Shown: one piece after another, positions 7,714 through 16,000 of the stretch
Numbering within the stretch: the first letter of the stretch is position 1
Layout of the letters: each line of letters begins with the position of its first letter
Origin: a virus
Reading direction: 5' to 3' (one strand)
Virus record (IMG/VR): IMGVR_UViG_3300044641_000974
Location: 1-26,652 of that record
DNA length: 26,652 nt
Notes under the pieces: model-generated
Seen by the model: the letters and a program-made list of their open reading frames with translations, nothing else
Databases searched by the model: none
What the model was told of the DNA's origin: nothing
Program-made: the position numbers and the translations under genes

Positions 7714-8244
7714 ATGGGATTTTTTGACAGCTTAGTTCCTACCGAACAATATCAAGCTCAGACGTTAGCAAAACAGTCTGGCGGGCAAGGTACGCCTATT
7801 CCAATGGCTGCTCCTATGCAATCTCCAGCAACTCAACAGTTTGCCAAAGGCGGTTTAGCTGCTGCCAATAATCAAATTCAGCAAACTCAAATTAGAAAAG
7901 TATTTGAGAATTATTTTAAAAATCTTGGTGTTGACGTTAATGAAGGTATGAAAAACCTACAGAAAGAAATTGACCAAGGTTTAGAATTAATTCCATTTGA
8001 AAGTTCTGTTATGGGATTTAAACAGTTAGGTAAGGGAGTTGCTCAAATTCATTTCTTCACAGTTGGGACAATGGAAGATCTGGCAAATGATATGCAATAT
8101 TTCTTTAAATACATTAAAGATCAAGGTATTAGAACGGTTTATGACACTCTTCCAGCCCCTATCACTACTCAGATGTTAGTTAAATTGGGAGCAAAAGTAG
8201 AAGAATCAGACAACCCTAAATATAAACTTAAAGCCACAATATGA
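7714..8244 (+). CDS. Virion-cluster protein with possible GNAT-like C-terminus
   Basis: 176 aa; start nine bases after the previous stop with only a weak purine-rich RBS. Residues 1-55 are Gln/Pro/Ala-rich and include QQFAKGGLAAAN, a short motif that recurs in the two large proteins downstream. Residues ~60-176 look globular: EIDQGLELIPFESSVMGFK, a strand QIHFFTVGT, a helix (EDLANDMQYFFKYIKDQG), a strand IRTVYDTLP, and ITTQMLVKLGAKVEES with a closing strand. The order strand-helix-strand-'LxxLGAK' resembles the end of a degenerate GNAT acyltransferase, which would make it a relative of the gene at 10354. That is inference. A pure structural role is possible. Confidence 0.7.
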   Translation: MGFFDSLVPTEQYQAQTLAKQSGGQGTPIPMAAPMQSPATQQFAKGGLAAANNQIQQTQIRKVFENYFKNLGVDVNEGMKNLQKEIDQGLELIPFESSVMGFKQLGKGVAQIHFFTVGTMEDLANDMQYFFKYIKDQGIRTVYDTLPAPITTQMLVKLGAKVEESDNPKYKLKATI

Positions 8245-8657
8245 CAGACTTAGCTGTTAAACAAGATCTCAACATACCTATATCTCAAAAGGTAGAGAAA
8301 TTGCTTGCACAAGTCCAGCAAATGCCACAAGTAGATTGCCAAACAAAACACTATTTTGGGCCTAGTATTTATATTAGAGAAGTAACTATGCCAGCTGGTT
8401 CGGTAGTTATTGGAAAGCCACACAGAAAAGATCATATGTGCGTTATGCTGCAAGGCAGAATGATTGTTGTAGACGCAGAAGGAAAACAAAAAGAACTTGT
8501 AGCTCCAATGACATTCGTTGGTAGTGCAGGACGGAAGGTAGCCTACATTCTAGAAACCACGGTGTTTCAGAATATTCTGGCTACCGATGAAAAAGATATA
8601 GATGTATTGGAAAATATGCTAGTTGATAATACCCAGCCTATGCTGGAAGGAGAATAG
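8241..8657 (+). CDS. Cupin-fold small protein
   Basis: 138 aa, ATGA overlap with the preceding gene. The centre is a single cupin-type barrel: YIREVTMPAGSVVIGKPHRKDHMCVMLQGRMIVVDAEGK, then LVAPMTFVGSAGRKVAYILE. Within it H82 and H85 (in KPHRKDH), a Gly at the turn and VMLQG follow the G(X)5HxH pattern loosely, so a metal site is possible but incomplete. Cupins of this size recur in the virion gene clusters of aquatic phages; their role there is unknown. Possibilities include a structural beta-barrel or a metal/sugar-binding enzyme. It sits between two structural genes and is co-translated. Confidence 0.72.
   Translation: MTDLAVKQDLNIPISQKVEKLLAQVQQMPQVDCQTKHYFGPSIYIREVTMPAGSVVIGKPHRKDHMCVMLQGRMIVVDAEGKQKELVAPMTFVGSAGRKVAYILETTVFQNILATDEKDIDVLENMLVDNTQPMLEGE
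8647..8652 (+). promoter_or_regulatory. Shine-Dalgarno AAGGAG fixing the start at 8659
   Basis: AAGGAG lies six bases before ATG 8659 and inside the end of the cupin gene. It decides between the upstream in-frame ATG 8623 (which overlaps the cupin gene and would add 12 residues) and ATG 8659, in favour of the latter. Confidence 0.75.
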
Positions 8658-8658
8658 T

Positions 8659-10353
8659 ATGGCAGTCGTTGCTTCAGCTACAGGCGCAGCAGTATTTGGT
8701 TTATCAGGAGTTGCAGCTGGTTTAGCTGGTGGCGCTCTTCTTGGAGCTGGTATCGGTGGCTTATATAGCGCTGTTACTGGAGATGGCGATATCCTAAACA
8801 GTATGTTAACTGGTGGTCTTATTGGTGGTGCTGCTGGTGGATTAGGCGCTGCTTTTGCTCCGTCTGCAGCTGCACCTTTAACAGGCACAGGAGCACTAGC
8901 GCCAGGAGCTGCAACTACTGTGGCTACACCTACAGCCGCACAAACAGTAGGAGCAGCAACTGGAGCAAATACTACTGCTGGAGCAGCGTTAGCAAACGCT
9001 TCAGCTGATCCTATTATGGCTGCAGCTAATTTATCTGGAATGACAGCATCTGAAATTGCTGCGGCAAATGTCCCTGCTAAAGCAGCTGCTACTGGTCTAA
9101 CTGGCAACCAAATGCTCGGTTATGGTTTAGCTGGCACAACAGCATTATCACTGTTAGGTGGTAGGCAAAAAGGAGCTGGTGCTGGACCTTTAGCTGATCC
9201 TGGCATGATTCGCCCGTTTGAGTACTCATCAACACCAAATGAACCAACAGGTAATTACCCAGCCCCATACGCTACAGCATCGTATGATGCATCAGGTAAT
9301 CCAATTATGGATACCAGAGAACGCAATTACTTTGATCAAGATTTTGTTGCAATGACACCATATTCTGCAAAAACAGGCACTGTAAACCCAAATCTTGAAC
9401 CAGTTACAACGGCTGCAAGCGGTGGACTAATGTTTGATGATGAGTCTGGAATGGATGAGGCTCGTGGATTAATGCAGGGCAACTTGCAAAAAGGTTTGTT
9501 TGGTCAGGGCTATGCCCATGGCGGTATTCCTCGATTTGCCGACAAGGGAATGGTTGACGAAGAGGCTGAGTTAAGAAAATCAGTAATGAATAATCTTGAA
9601 AGACTTGCTCCAGAGCAACTTCAAAATGTTATGGGTTATATGAATCCAGCTGATAAAGAAAAACAGTTCTTATCTAAACATATGCCTGGTTACGCAGAGT
9701 CAATGAGACCATCTATATCTGGCATGGTTGAAGCCGCCCAATACGGGGATAGAATGGCACAGTCTGCTGGGCAAAAACCCATGGGAATGAATTTTCAACC
9801 AAGGATTCAAGATTTACAAAACTATGGCGGCATAGCATCTATTGGGCAACAAATAGATCCAAATACCAGAATGAATATGGTTGCTGATTTACAACGTACT
9901 CCTTATGATCGCAGCCCTTTAGATTCTGTTCGTAGAGTTGGCGCTGGTGTAAATCGGAAAATGGGTAACGATGGTAACTTATCTGCTTATTACGAACAAG
10001 ATCCAAGGGGACTTAATAAATCTGGTGGAGTACGATATACCCAACAATTTAATATGGGTGGAGCAGCCGACTTAGGCGACTTCTCAGATGGTGGACGCTT
10101 GCTTAAAGGTCCAGGCGATGGCGTATCAGATGACATCCCAGCTACGATTGCAGGTAAGCAACCAGCCAGATTAGCAGACGGAGAGTTTGTAATCCCAGCG
10201 AGAATCGTGTCCGAAATAGGTAATGGTTCTACGGATGCTGGTGCTAAACGTTTATATGCCATGATGGATCGAATTCAAGATGGTCGTAAAAAAACCATTG
10301 GTAAAAAGAATGTTGCAAAAGATACAAAGGCTAAAAAGCACTTATTAGCATAA
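8659..10353 (+). CDS. Large Gly/Ala-rich virion (ejection-type) protein
   Basis: 564 aa from ATG 8659. Residues ~1-170 are very rich in Gly and Ala with glycine-zipper-like hydrophobic segments (FGLSGVAAGLAGGALLGAGI, LTGGLIGGAAGGLGAAF), as in proteins that enter or cross membranes. A flexible Pro/Tyr/Thr-rich part follows, then SGGLMFDDESGM, the YAHGGIPRFADKG motif (~285-297), a helical region, and a conserved C-terminus GDGVSDDIPATIAG, LADGEFVIPARIVSEIGNGST, ending in a Lys-rich tail. The 'GDG.SD.IPA...LADGEFV.PA..V..LGNGS' block is a widespread module of phage virion proteins. Inferred role: an internal virion or DNA-ejection protein in the same packaged complex as the downstream genes. No enzyme motif seen. 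Confidence 0.75.
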   Translation: MAVVASATGAAVFGLSGVAAGLAGGALLGAGIGGLYSAVTGDGDILNSMLTGGLIGGAAGGLGAAFAPSAAAPLTGTGALAPGAATTVATPTAAQTVGAATGANTTAGAALANASADPIMAAANLSGMTASEIAAANVPAKAAATGLTGNQMLGYGLAGTTALSLLGGRQKGAGAGPLADPGMIRPFEYSSTPNEPTGNYPAPYATASYDASGNPIMDTRERNYFDQDFVAMTPYSAKTGTVNPNLEPVTTAASGGLMFDDESGMDEARGLMQGNLQKGLFGQGYAHGGIPRFADKGMVDEEAELRKSVMNNLERLAPEQLQNVMGYMNPADKEKQFLSKHMPGYAESMRPSISGMVEAAQYGDRMAQSAGQKPMGMNFQPRIQDLQNYGGIASIGQQIDPNTRMNMVADLQRTPYDRSPLDSVRRVGAGVNRKMGNDGNLSAYYEQDPRGLNKSGGVRYTQQFNMGGAADLGDFSDGGRLLKGPGDGVSDDIPATIAGKQPARLADGEFVIPARIVSEIGNGSTDAGAKRLYAMMDRIQDGRKKTIGKKNVAKDTKAKKHLLA

Positions 10354-10788
10354 ATGTTACAGAGCGCCCAATCATTTGAAGCCAAACAGATAGCAGCAGA
10401 AATATTGCTTAGGGAAGTTGGCGTACAACCTTGTGGCGATTTGCAAGCCTTGTTTTGGGTAAATGAAGAGAATAAAATTGAATGGGTAGTAGGTTACACA
10501 GCTTTTATAGGAAAAACTTGCCAGATGCACGTTGTTAATTTAAGCGGTACAGCTTACTTACCAAAAAACTTTGTGCGTGGTGCGTTTGACTATCCGTTTA
10601 ATCATTGTGGTTTAGAAAAAGTTTTTGGTCTTGTAGACAGTAATAATGGTAGAGCTATGGGATATGACCAAAAATTAGGATTTAAAGAAGCCATACGGTT
10701 TGCAGAAATGCACGATAGTGGTGGCGATCTTGTAGTTTTTGAAATGAATAAAGCTGACTGTAGATGGATTAAGGAACGCAAAAAATGA
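10354..10788 (+). CDS. GNAT-family N-acetyltransferase, phage type
   Basis: 144 aa, ATG directly after the stop of the preceding gene; its own stop overlaps the next start. Visible GNAT order: N-terminal helix (SFEAKQIAAEILLREVG), antiparallel strands (LQALFWVNEENKIEWVVGYT), the central strand with MHVVNLSGTAYLPKNF, then a helix/strand/helix (YPFNHCGLEKVFGLVDS, NNGRAMGYDQKLGFKEAIRF). N-N-x-R-A-x-x-x-x-x-K-L-G-F is the typical C-terminal GNAT motif; the acetyl-CoA pyrophosphate loop is not classical (Q/RxxGxG/A is poorly preserved). The substrate is unknown. Phages with this layout often carry such a gene among virion genes, so a role in modifying a virion or host protein is plausible but inferred. 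Confidence 0.75.
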   Translation: MLQSAQSFEAKQIAAEILLREVGVQPCGDLQALFWVNEENKIEWVVGYTAFIGKTCQMHVVNLSGTAYLPKNFVRGAFDYPFNHCGLEKVFGLVDSNNGRAMGYDQKLGFKEAIRFAEMHDSGGDLVVFEMNKADCRWIKERKK

Positions 10789-13004
10789 GATATACACTAG
10801 ATTCAATGTTGCCTGAAAAGGCTTTCTCGCCACGCTTAGGTCGTGGTTTTGGCGGTGGTGGAATGACGCTTGAAGGCGGCAAAGGCGGCGGTGGTGGTAG
10901 CCCTGCTCCAGCACAGCAAACAGTTACTCAAACTTCTATTCCTGAGTATGCTGCTCCGTATGTTCAAACCATGCTTGGCAAGACTGAAGCATTAACAGAT
11001 ATTAACCAGAATCCATACCAAAATTATGGTGGTCAACGGATTGCACCATTTAACCCAAATCAACAACAAGCGTTCCAAAACACTCTTAATCAACAAACAG
11101 CAGGTCAGATAGGAGCAGGCACTGCTATGGCTGGGGTAGCTGGCTTAGGATCGTTGGGAGCAGGGGCAGATTATCGCAACATGGCAACCAATCCAAATGC
11201 AACCGCTGCGTACATGTCTCCGTACATGCAGAACGTTGTAGATGTACAAAAAAATGAAGCGTTCCGTGATGCACAGATACGTAATCTTGGTTCTAATCTA
11301 GGGTCTGCCCGCCAAGGAACGTATGGTGGAGCTAGACAATTGTTAGGTGAGCAAGAAAGAAATCGTGGTCTTCAACAGCAAATGGCTAACATTCAGGCTA
11401 CAGGATCACAGAACGCATTTAATGCAGCTCAACAAGCCCAACAGTTTGGTACAACCGCTGGACTACAAGGCTACAATCAAGCTATGCAAGGTGCAAGTAC
11501 ATTAGGTCAACTTGGATCTACTCAGTTTGGACAAGAGCAAGCAATTAATCAAGGCATCCAAAACGTTGGAAACATACAACAAGCACAGGCTCAACAAGGT
11601 CTAGATTTAGGTTATCAGGACTTCTTAAAGCAACGTAACTATCCTTATCAGCAGCTTGCCTTTATGTCTGATATGACTCGTGGCATTCCTTTATCTCAAT
11701 CTGCCCAGCAGGTATATACCGCACCTCCAAGTGCCGTATCTCAATTAGGTGGTCTAGGTATGTCTGCTTTAGGTATCTACGGCATGTCTGGTGGTTTTAA
11801 AGGAACTCCAGGTGCTGCAGAAGGTGGATTAATGGCTGCCAAGGCATACAAAGAAGGCGGTTTAGCTTATGCAGAAGGCGGCTATGCTAATGGCGGTCAA
11901 CCAATGGCTGGCGAAGATGTAATTAAGCAACTAACGGAAATGCTGGATAATCCAGGGTTAAGTCCATTAGAAGTAGCAGAAATTGAAAAGAAAATTATGA
12001 TGTATCAGCGCATGCTGGGTAATCCACAAGCGCAAGAAATCATGGCTCCAGCCTCAGGGCAATCAGGTATTGCTTCTATTGGTACTGGCGATATGGTTCC
12101 AGAAGACATGGCAGCTGGCGCTGGTGGCGGTATTGTGGCTTTTTCTGATAGAGGGGTAGTAAACCTAAAAGATCAGCTATCAGAAGATACAAAAGCCCGT
12201 AGAAAGTTATACGAAGATAGATTAGCCCAATCTTTTACTAACATGGCAAGTGACGAAACATTCAAAGAATCAAAAGCAGCAGAAGCGGAAACCCGTGCTG
12301 CAATCGCTGAAAGCAAGCGGAACAACCCATATGCAACTTTAGCTAGTACAGGCTTTGCATTGATGGCGGGTAGCGATGACCCAACAAAACGTGGCAATGC
12401 CTTGTCTGAATTAGGTTCTGCTGGTAAGGTTGGAATGGATACGTATTCAAAAGGCATAGCAGAACAATCAGCTTTGGCAAGGCAACTATCAGGTCAAGTT
12501 GAAAAACGTGAATCTGGTAAGTACGCTAGAGATTCTATAATGCACAATGCACTACAGTCTGCCGTCAATCAAATGGACACCAAAGAACTTTCTTTACTTA
12601 AAAACAAGACCGATCAAGCGCTATTGGCATCCCAAAAAGATTCTGCTTTGTATCTTAAGTACAGTAGCTTGTATAAGGATACATTGGACGATGTTAAAGA
12701 CAAGATGCTCAAGCAAGATAAGTTTGGTCAACAATTCCGTAAAGACCCAGCTGGATTTAATGCTGCAGCCGAGCAAGAAGCCAAAGCTATCCTTGGACCA
12801 AAAGTATTAGAAATACTTGGAAAGACAGCTCCTCGCCCTGTTGTTGATCCAGATCCAAGTAAGGCTAATCCAGCCCCAGGTGGAAAAGTTAATGCGCCAG
12901 TGGTTGTAACCATTCCAGCTAAAGATGGACAGCCAGCCAGACAAGTTCAGTTTGCAACAAAAGAACAAGCTGATCAATTTAAAAAGGCAGCTAACATAAA
13001 ATAA
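10785..13004 (+). CDS. Large Gln/Gly/Ala-rich internal virion protein
   Basis: 739 aa, ATGA overlap with the GNAT gene. The N-terminus is Gly-rich (residues ~20-40), then PEYAAPYVQTMLGKTEAL and YQNYGGQRIAPFNPNQQQAF, a motif set common in phage internal virion/tail proteins. A long Gln/Ala/Asn-rich helical region follows (~residues 75-300). Next come Gly motifs EGGLAYAEGGYANGG (~357-371) and GGGIVAFSDRG (~448-458), a predicted coiled-coil/helical region (DTKARRKLYEDRLAQSF to QSAVNQMDTKELSLLKNKT), and a Pro-rich linker before a short C-terminal strand-helix (VVVTIPAKDGQPARQVQFAT). Length, helix content and position just before the giant polyvalent gene suggest an ejection protein or tape-measure-like protein. 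No catalytic motif. Confidence 0.75.
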   Translation: MRYTLDSMLPEKAFSPRLGRGFGGGGMTLEGGKGGGGGSPAPAQQTVTQTSIPEYAAPYVQTMLGKTEALTDINQNPYQNYGGQRIAPFNPNQQQAFQNTLNQQTAGQIGAGTAMAGVAGLGSLGAGADYRNMATNPNATAAYMSPYMQNVVDVQKNEAFRDAQIRNLGSNLGSARQGTYGGARQLLGEQERNRGLQQQMANIQATGSQNAFNAAQQAQQFGTTAGLQGYNQAMQGASTLGQLGSTQFGQEQAINQGIQNVGNIQQAQAQQGLDLGYQDFLKQRNYPYQQLAFMSDMTRGIPLSQSAQQVYTAPPSAVSQLGGLGMSALGIYGMSGGFKGTPGAAEGGLMAAKAYKEGGLAYAEGGYANGGQPMAGEDVIKQLTEMLDNPGLSPLEVAEIEKKIMMYQRMLGNPQAQEIMAPASGQSGIASIGTGDMVPEDMAAGAGGGIVAFSDRGVVNLKDQLSEDTKARRKLYEDRLAQSFTNMASDETFKESKAAEAETRAAIAESKRNNPYATLASTGFALMAGSDDPTKRGNALSELGSAGKVGMDTYSKGIAEQSALARQLSGQVEKRESGKYARDSIMHNALQSAVNQMDTKELSLLKNKTDQALLASQKDSALYLKYSSLYKDTLDDVKDKMLKQDKFGQQFRKDPAGFNAAAEQEAKAILGPKVLEILGKTAPRPVVDPDPSKANPAPGGKVNAPVVVTIPAKDGQPARQVQFATKEQADQFKKAANIK

Positions 13005-13056
13005 TAGTAAAATAAATTAAGTTCAAAAAAAGCAGTAATTAATAGGACAAAATTTG
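13005..13056 (+). other. AT-rich gap before the giant gene
   Basis: The longest non-coding stretch in the window: 52 bases, strongly A/T-rich, between the internal virion protein and the giant ORF. It contains the AGGA RBS near 13044-13047. I see no hairpin followed by a T run, no convincing -35/-10 pair and no repeat. It may simply be a spacer that separates translation of the giant gene from the upstream operon. Confidence 0.6.
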
Positions 13057-16000
13057 ATGGCAGATATAGACAAGCTAATAGCTCAGTATGGCGGTAATAT
13101 TGTTCCAGAGAAAAAAGCAGAGCCATCAGATGACCTAGCCAAGTTAGCTTCTCAATTTGGCGGTACTATAGTTCCCCCGCAGGAATATGGCTTAGGCACT
13201 GGTTTAGCCGATGTTTTAAAAGGCCCATATGCAGGAGCAGTGTCTACCGTAGGTGGCATACCTATTGGTTTAGAATCTAGCGTCAGAAACATTCCACGCC
13301 AATTATTGGAACAAGAACGCATAGACGTACCTGAAAAGGTAGGTCCAATGACCTTTGCTGAAGAACTGATTAAGCAAGGACCAGCCCAGTTATTTTCAAA
13401 AACAGCAAGAGCTTTTGTTAAAAGCGCTACTGGCGAGTCTTTTGAGAAACAACAAGAACGTCAAAAAGACAATGAGATAGCTTTAGATCGTGTAATTTCT
13501 AAAATACCACGTATTCCAGGAGTAGAAGCTGCATCCGATTGGGGCCAGAAAAAATCAGAGGCTATTAGAGAAAGCAGATCAGAAATTGCAAAAGCTCGTA
13601 TTGCTGACTCCCAAGCAACTGGAGACATACTAAAAGCAGCAAAAAATCTTAGCCTAGAGGAGTTTAGCCTAGGTAAAGATCCATCAGTTTATGGTTATTT
13701 ATTGCAAGGCAGTGAAGTATTAGGTTCAATGCTGCCAATTATTGCTACTGCACTTATAACTAAAAAAGCCCCTGCATTACAAACTAAAGCAACAGCAACC
13801 GTTGGTTTTGGCATGGGTGCTGGAGAAGCAGTTCAAGATACTCGTCAACTGGTTGCAAAGATGTCTGACTTAGAGTTGGCACAATCAAGCCCTTATTTTG
13901 CAGAAATGCTTAAAAAAGGTGTTCCAGCAGAAGAAGCAAGAAAAGTAGTTACCGATAAAGCAGCTGAATATGCAGCTCAACTTCAAGGCTCTGTATCTGC
14001 TTTTGGTAGCGTAATAACTGGAAAATTAATTACTGGTCAGTTTGACAAGCTGCTGACTGGAAAAATTAAAAACCGTTTAGTACGTATTGCAATTGGCGGT
14101 TCTGCTGGTATGTTAGAAGAGGGTACACAAGAGTTCTTAGAAGGCGTAGCTAAAAATCTTGGTATTAACAAAGCAATTATTACTGAAATTGGTGCAGATT
14201 CTTTTGCTAACTTTATATTGGGTGCTATAGGCGGTGCTGGTCCAGGTGCATACCGTGGAGCAGTAGCCAAAACGGAGGAAGAGGCAAATGCCCCTAAACC
14301 TATCAAGCCTACCAAAGAAGAGATAGATGCGCAGATGATGGCAAGCCTCACTGGAACACCTGTTCCACCTGTTGCTCCTACTGCTGCTGTGCCTCCTAAT
14401 GTTTCACCTGCGCCTCCAGCTGCTCCAGCTGCCATAGCAGAAGAAGATGATGTAGCTCCATCATCCGTAGTTCCTCCTAGCGTAGTAGCTCCAGTAGCTG
14501 CTATGGTATCTACAGTAGGTTTAGATCCAGCCACTGCCCAGCAAGTAGAGAGTCTTAAAGCCGAACTTCAGATGATTGAAAGTAGGAAATCAGATCCTAC
14601 TAGATTATTGAATGAAGGCGAATTAGAGTTCTATGCAGAAAGAGAAGCAGAGCTTGCCAAGGAAATTACTGCTTTAATAAGTCCAAAGGCTCCAGAAACT
14701 CTAGTAACTCCAATAACCCCAGAAGCTCCAACTGCTCCAGCTGCGCCCATAGAAACCACTGGTGGGCCATCAAGCGTTGGTTTAAAAGCCAATGCAGAAA
14801 TGCAGGTAAATCAGTTAATAGCCGATGCGGAAGCAACAGGTCAAATTGATATTGATGCGATGAATAATCTGGCTCGTGATTTAGACCTTGAGCCATCAGA
14901 AGATCCAATGCAGACTGCCTCTGCAATTATGGACAAGATAAGCTCTATAGAAGAGCCTGTATCTGTAGCTCCAGTAGCAGAGGAAACAGTTACTAAGCCA
15001 GAAGCTGTTACTACAACTGGAGGAGCAGCACTACCAACGCCCCCTATGGGAGAACGAATTGCTGATAGCCAAGCTCGTATGGAAGAGCAGTTTAAGGTTG
15101 CTGCTGAAGCTATTGGAAGCGATCAAAAGCTATTAGAAAAAGAATTAAAAGAAGCAAAATCTGTTTTAACTAATAAATATCAAGAACAGTTTAAAAATTC
15201 TACTTTTGATTTTGAAAGGAAAAGATTAACTTCTGCTGATGGAAAGCTGGCTTTGCAGTGGGAAAACGATGGAAAAACTAATCGAGGTAGCGTAAAAGTA
15301 GTTCCAATTGAACTTAGCAAAGAAGAGCAGATTGATATTAACAAAGCTCGTCAGGAAGAGCAAAGAGCTGCTGCAGAAGCTGAGAAGAAAGCTAAAGAAG
15401 AAGAAGTAGCTAAACCTACTGGTGGACCAGCTATTACTACTGGTGGACCATCTACTCCTAAGAAGGTAGGACCAACAGAAGAAGAAAAGAAAGCTAAAGA
15501 AGAAGAGAAGACGGCTAGGGAAGAAGAGAAAAAAGCCAAAGAAGAAGAAAAAGCTCAAAAAGAAGAGCAAAAAAAGAAGTTAGCTGAATTAAATACAAAC
15601 CCTATGAAGGTTGCCATGGAAACTGGCAATGCGGATGCGGTTGCAACACTCTTATACGGCAAAGCTGTTGATGAAAATTTATTCCCAGTTATCTTCCCAG
15701 AAGAGATGTTATTGCGTATTCCAGTTGAAACAAGTCTGGTAAGTCAGATTGAAGATCAGCTAGTTAAGAACAAGTTCCGTATTACTGACAGAGCAGTTCC
15801 AGCAACAACAGACGACCCTTCCTATGTTGGTCCTGAAAGAATTACCATATCTGCGTTATATAACCCAGAGAAAGTAAGCATACAGGGTGGCGGTGCTGAG
15901 TTTTTTAATAACCGCAAAGGACAAATTACTGCTGCTCCATTACCAAAAGATGCCACAGAAAAACAAAAAGATGCGTTAGTAACTGAACTGTTAGATTTGG

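Noticed and set aside
10288-10294. Run of seven A near the end of the ejection-type protein as a slippery site
   Set aside because: In-frame Lys-Lys followed by a normal Lys-rich tail and stop; no long alternative extension seen.
13005-13056. Promoter or terminator before the giant gene
   Set aside because: AT-rich but no -35/-10 pair with proper spacing and no stem-loop with a T run.
14037-14534. 165-aa Gly/Ala-rich frame on the - strand
   Set aside because: Reverse complement of the giant protein's Ala/Pro linker; no RBS and opposite to the whole gene order.
15226-15570. 114-aa Phe/Leu/Ser-rich frame on the - strand that looks like a membrane protein
   Set aside because: Exact antisense of the KAKEEEK coiled coil (GAA/AAG codons read as TTC/CTT), so the hydrophobicity is an artefact.
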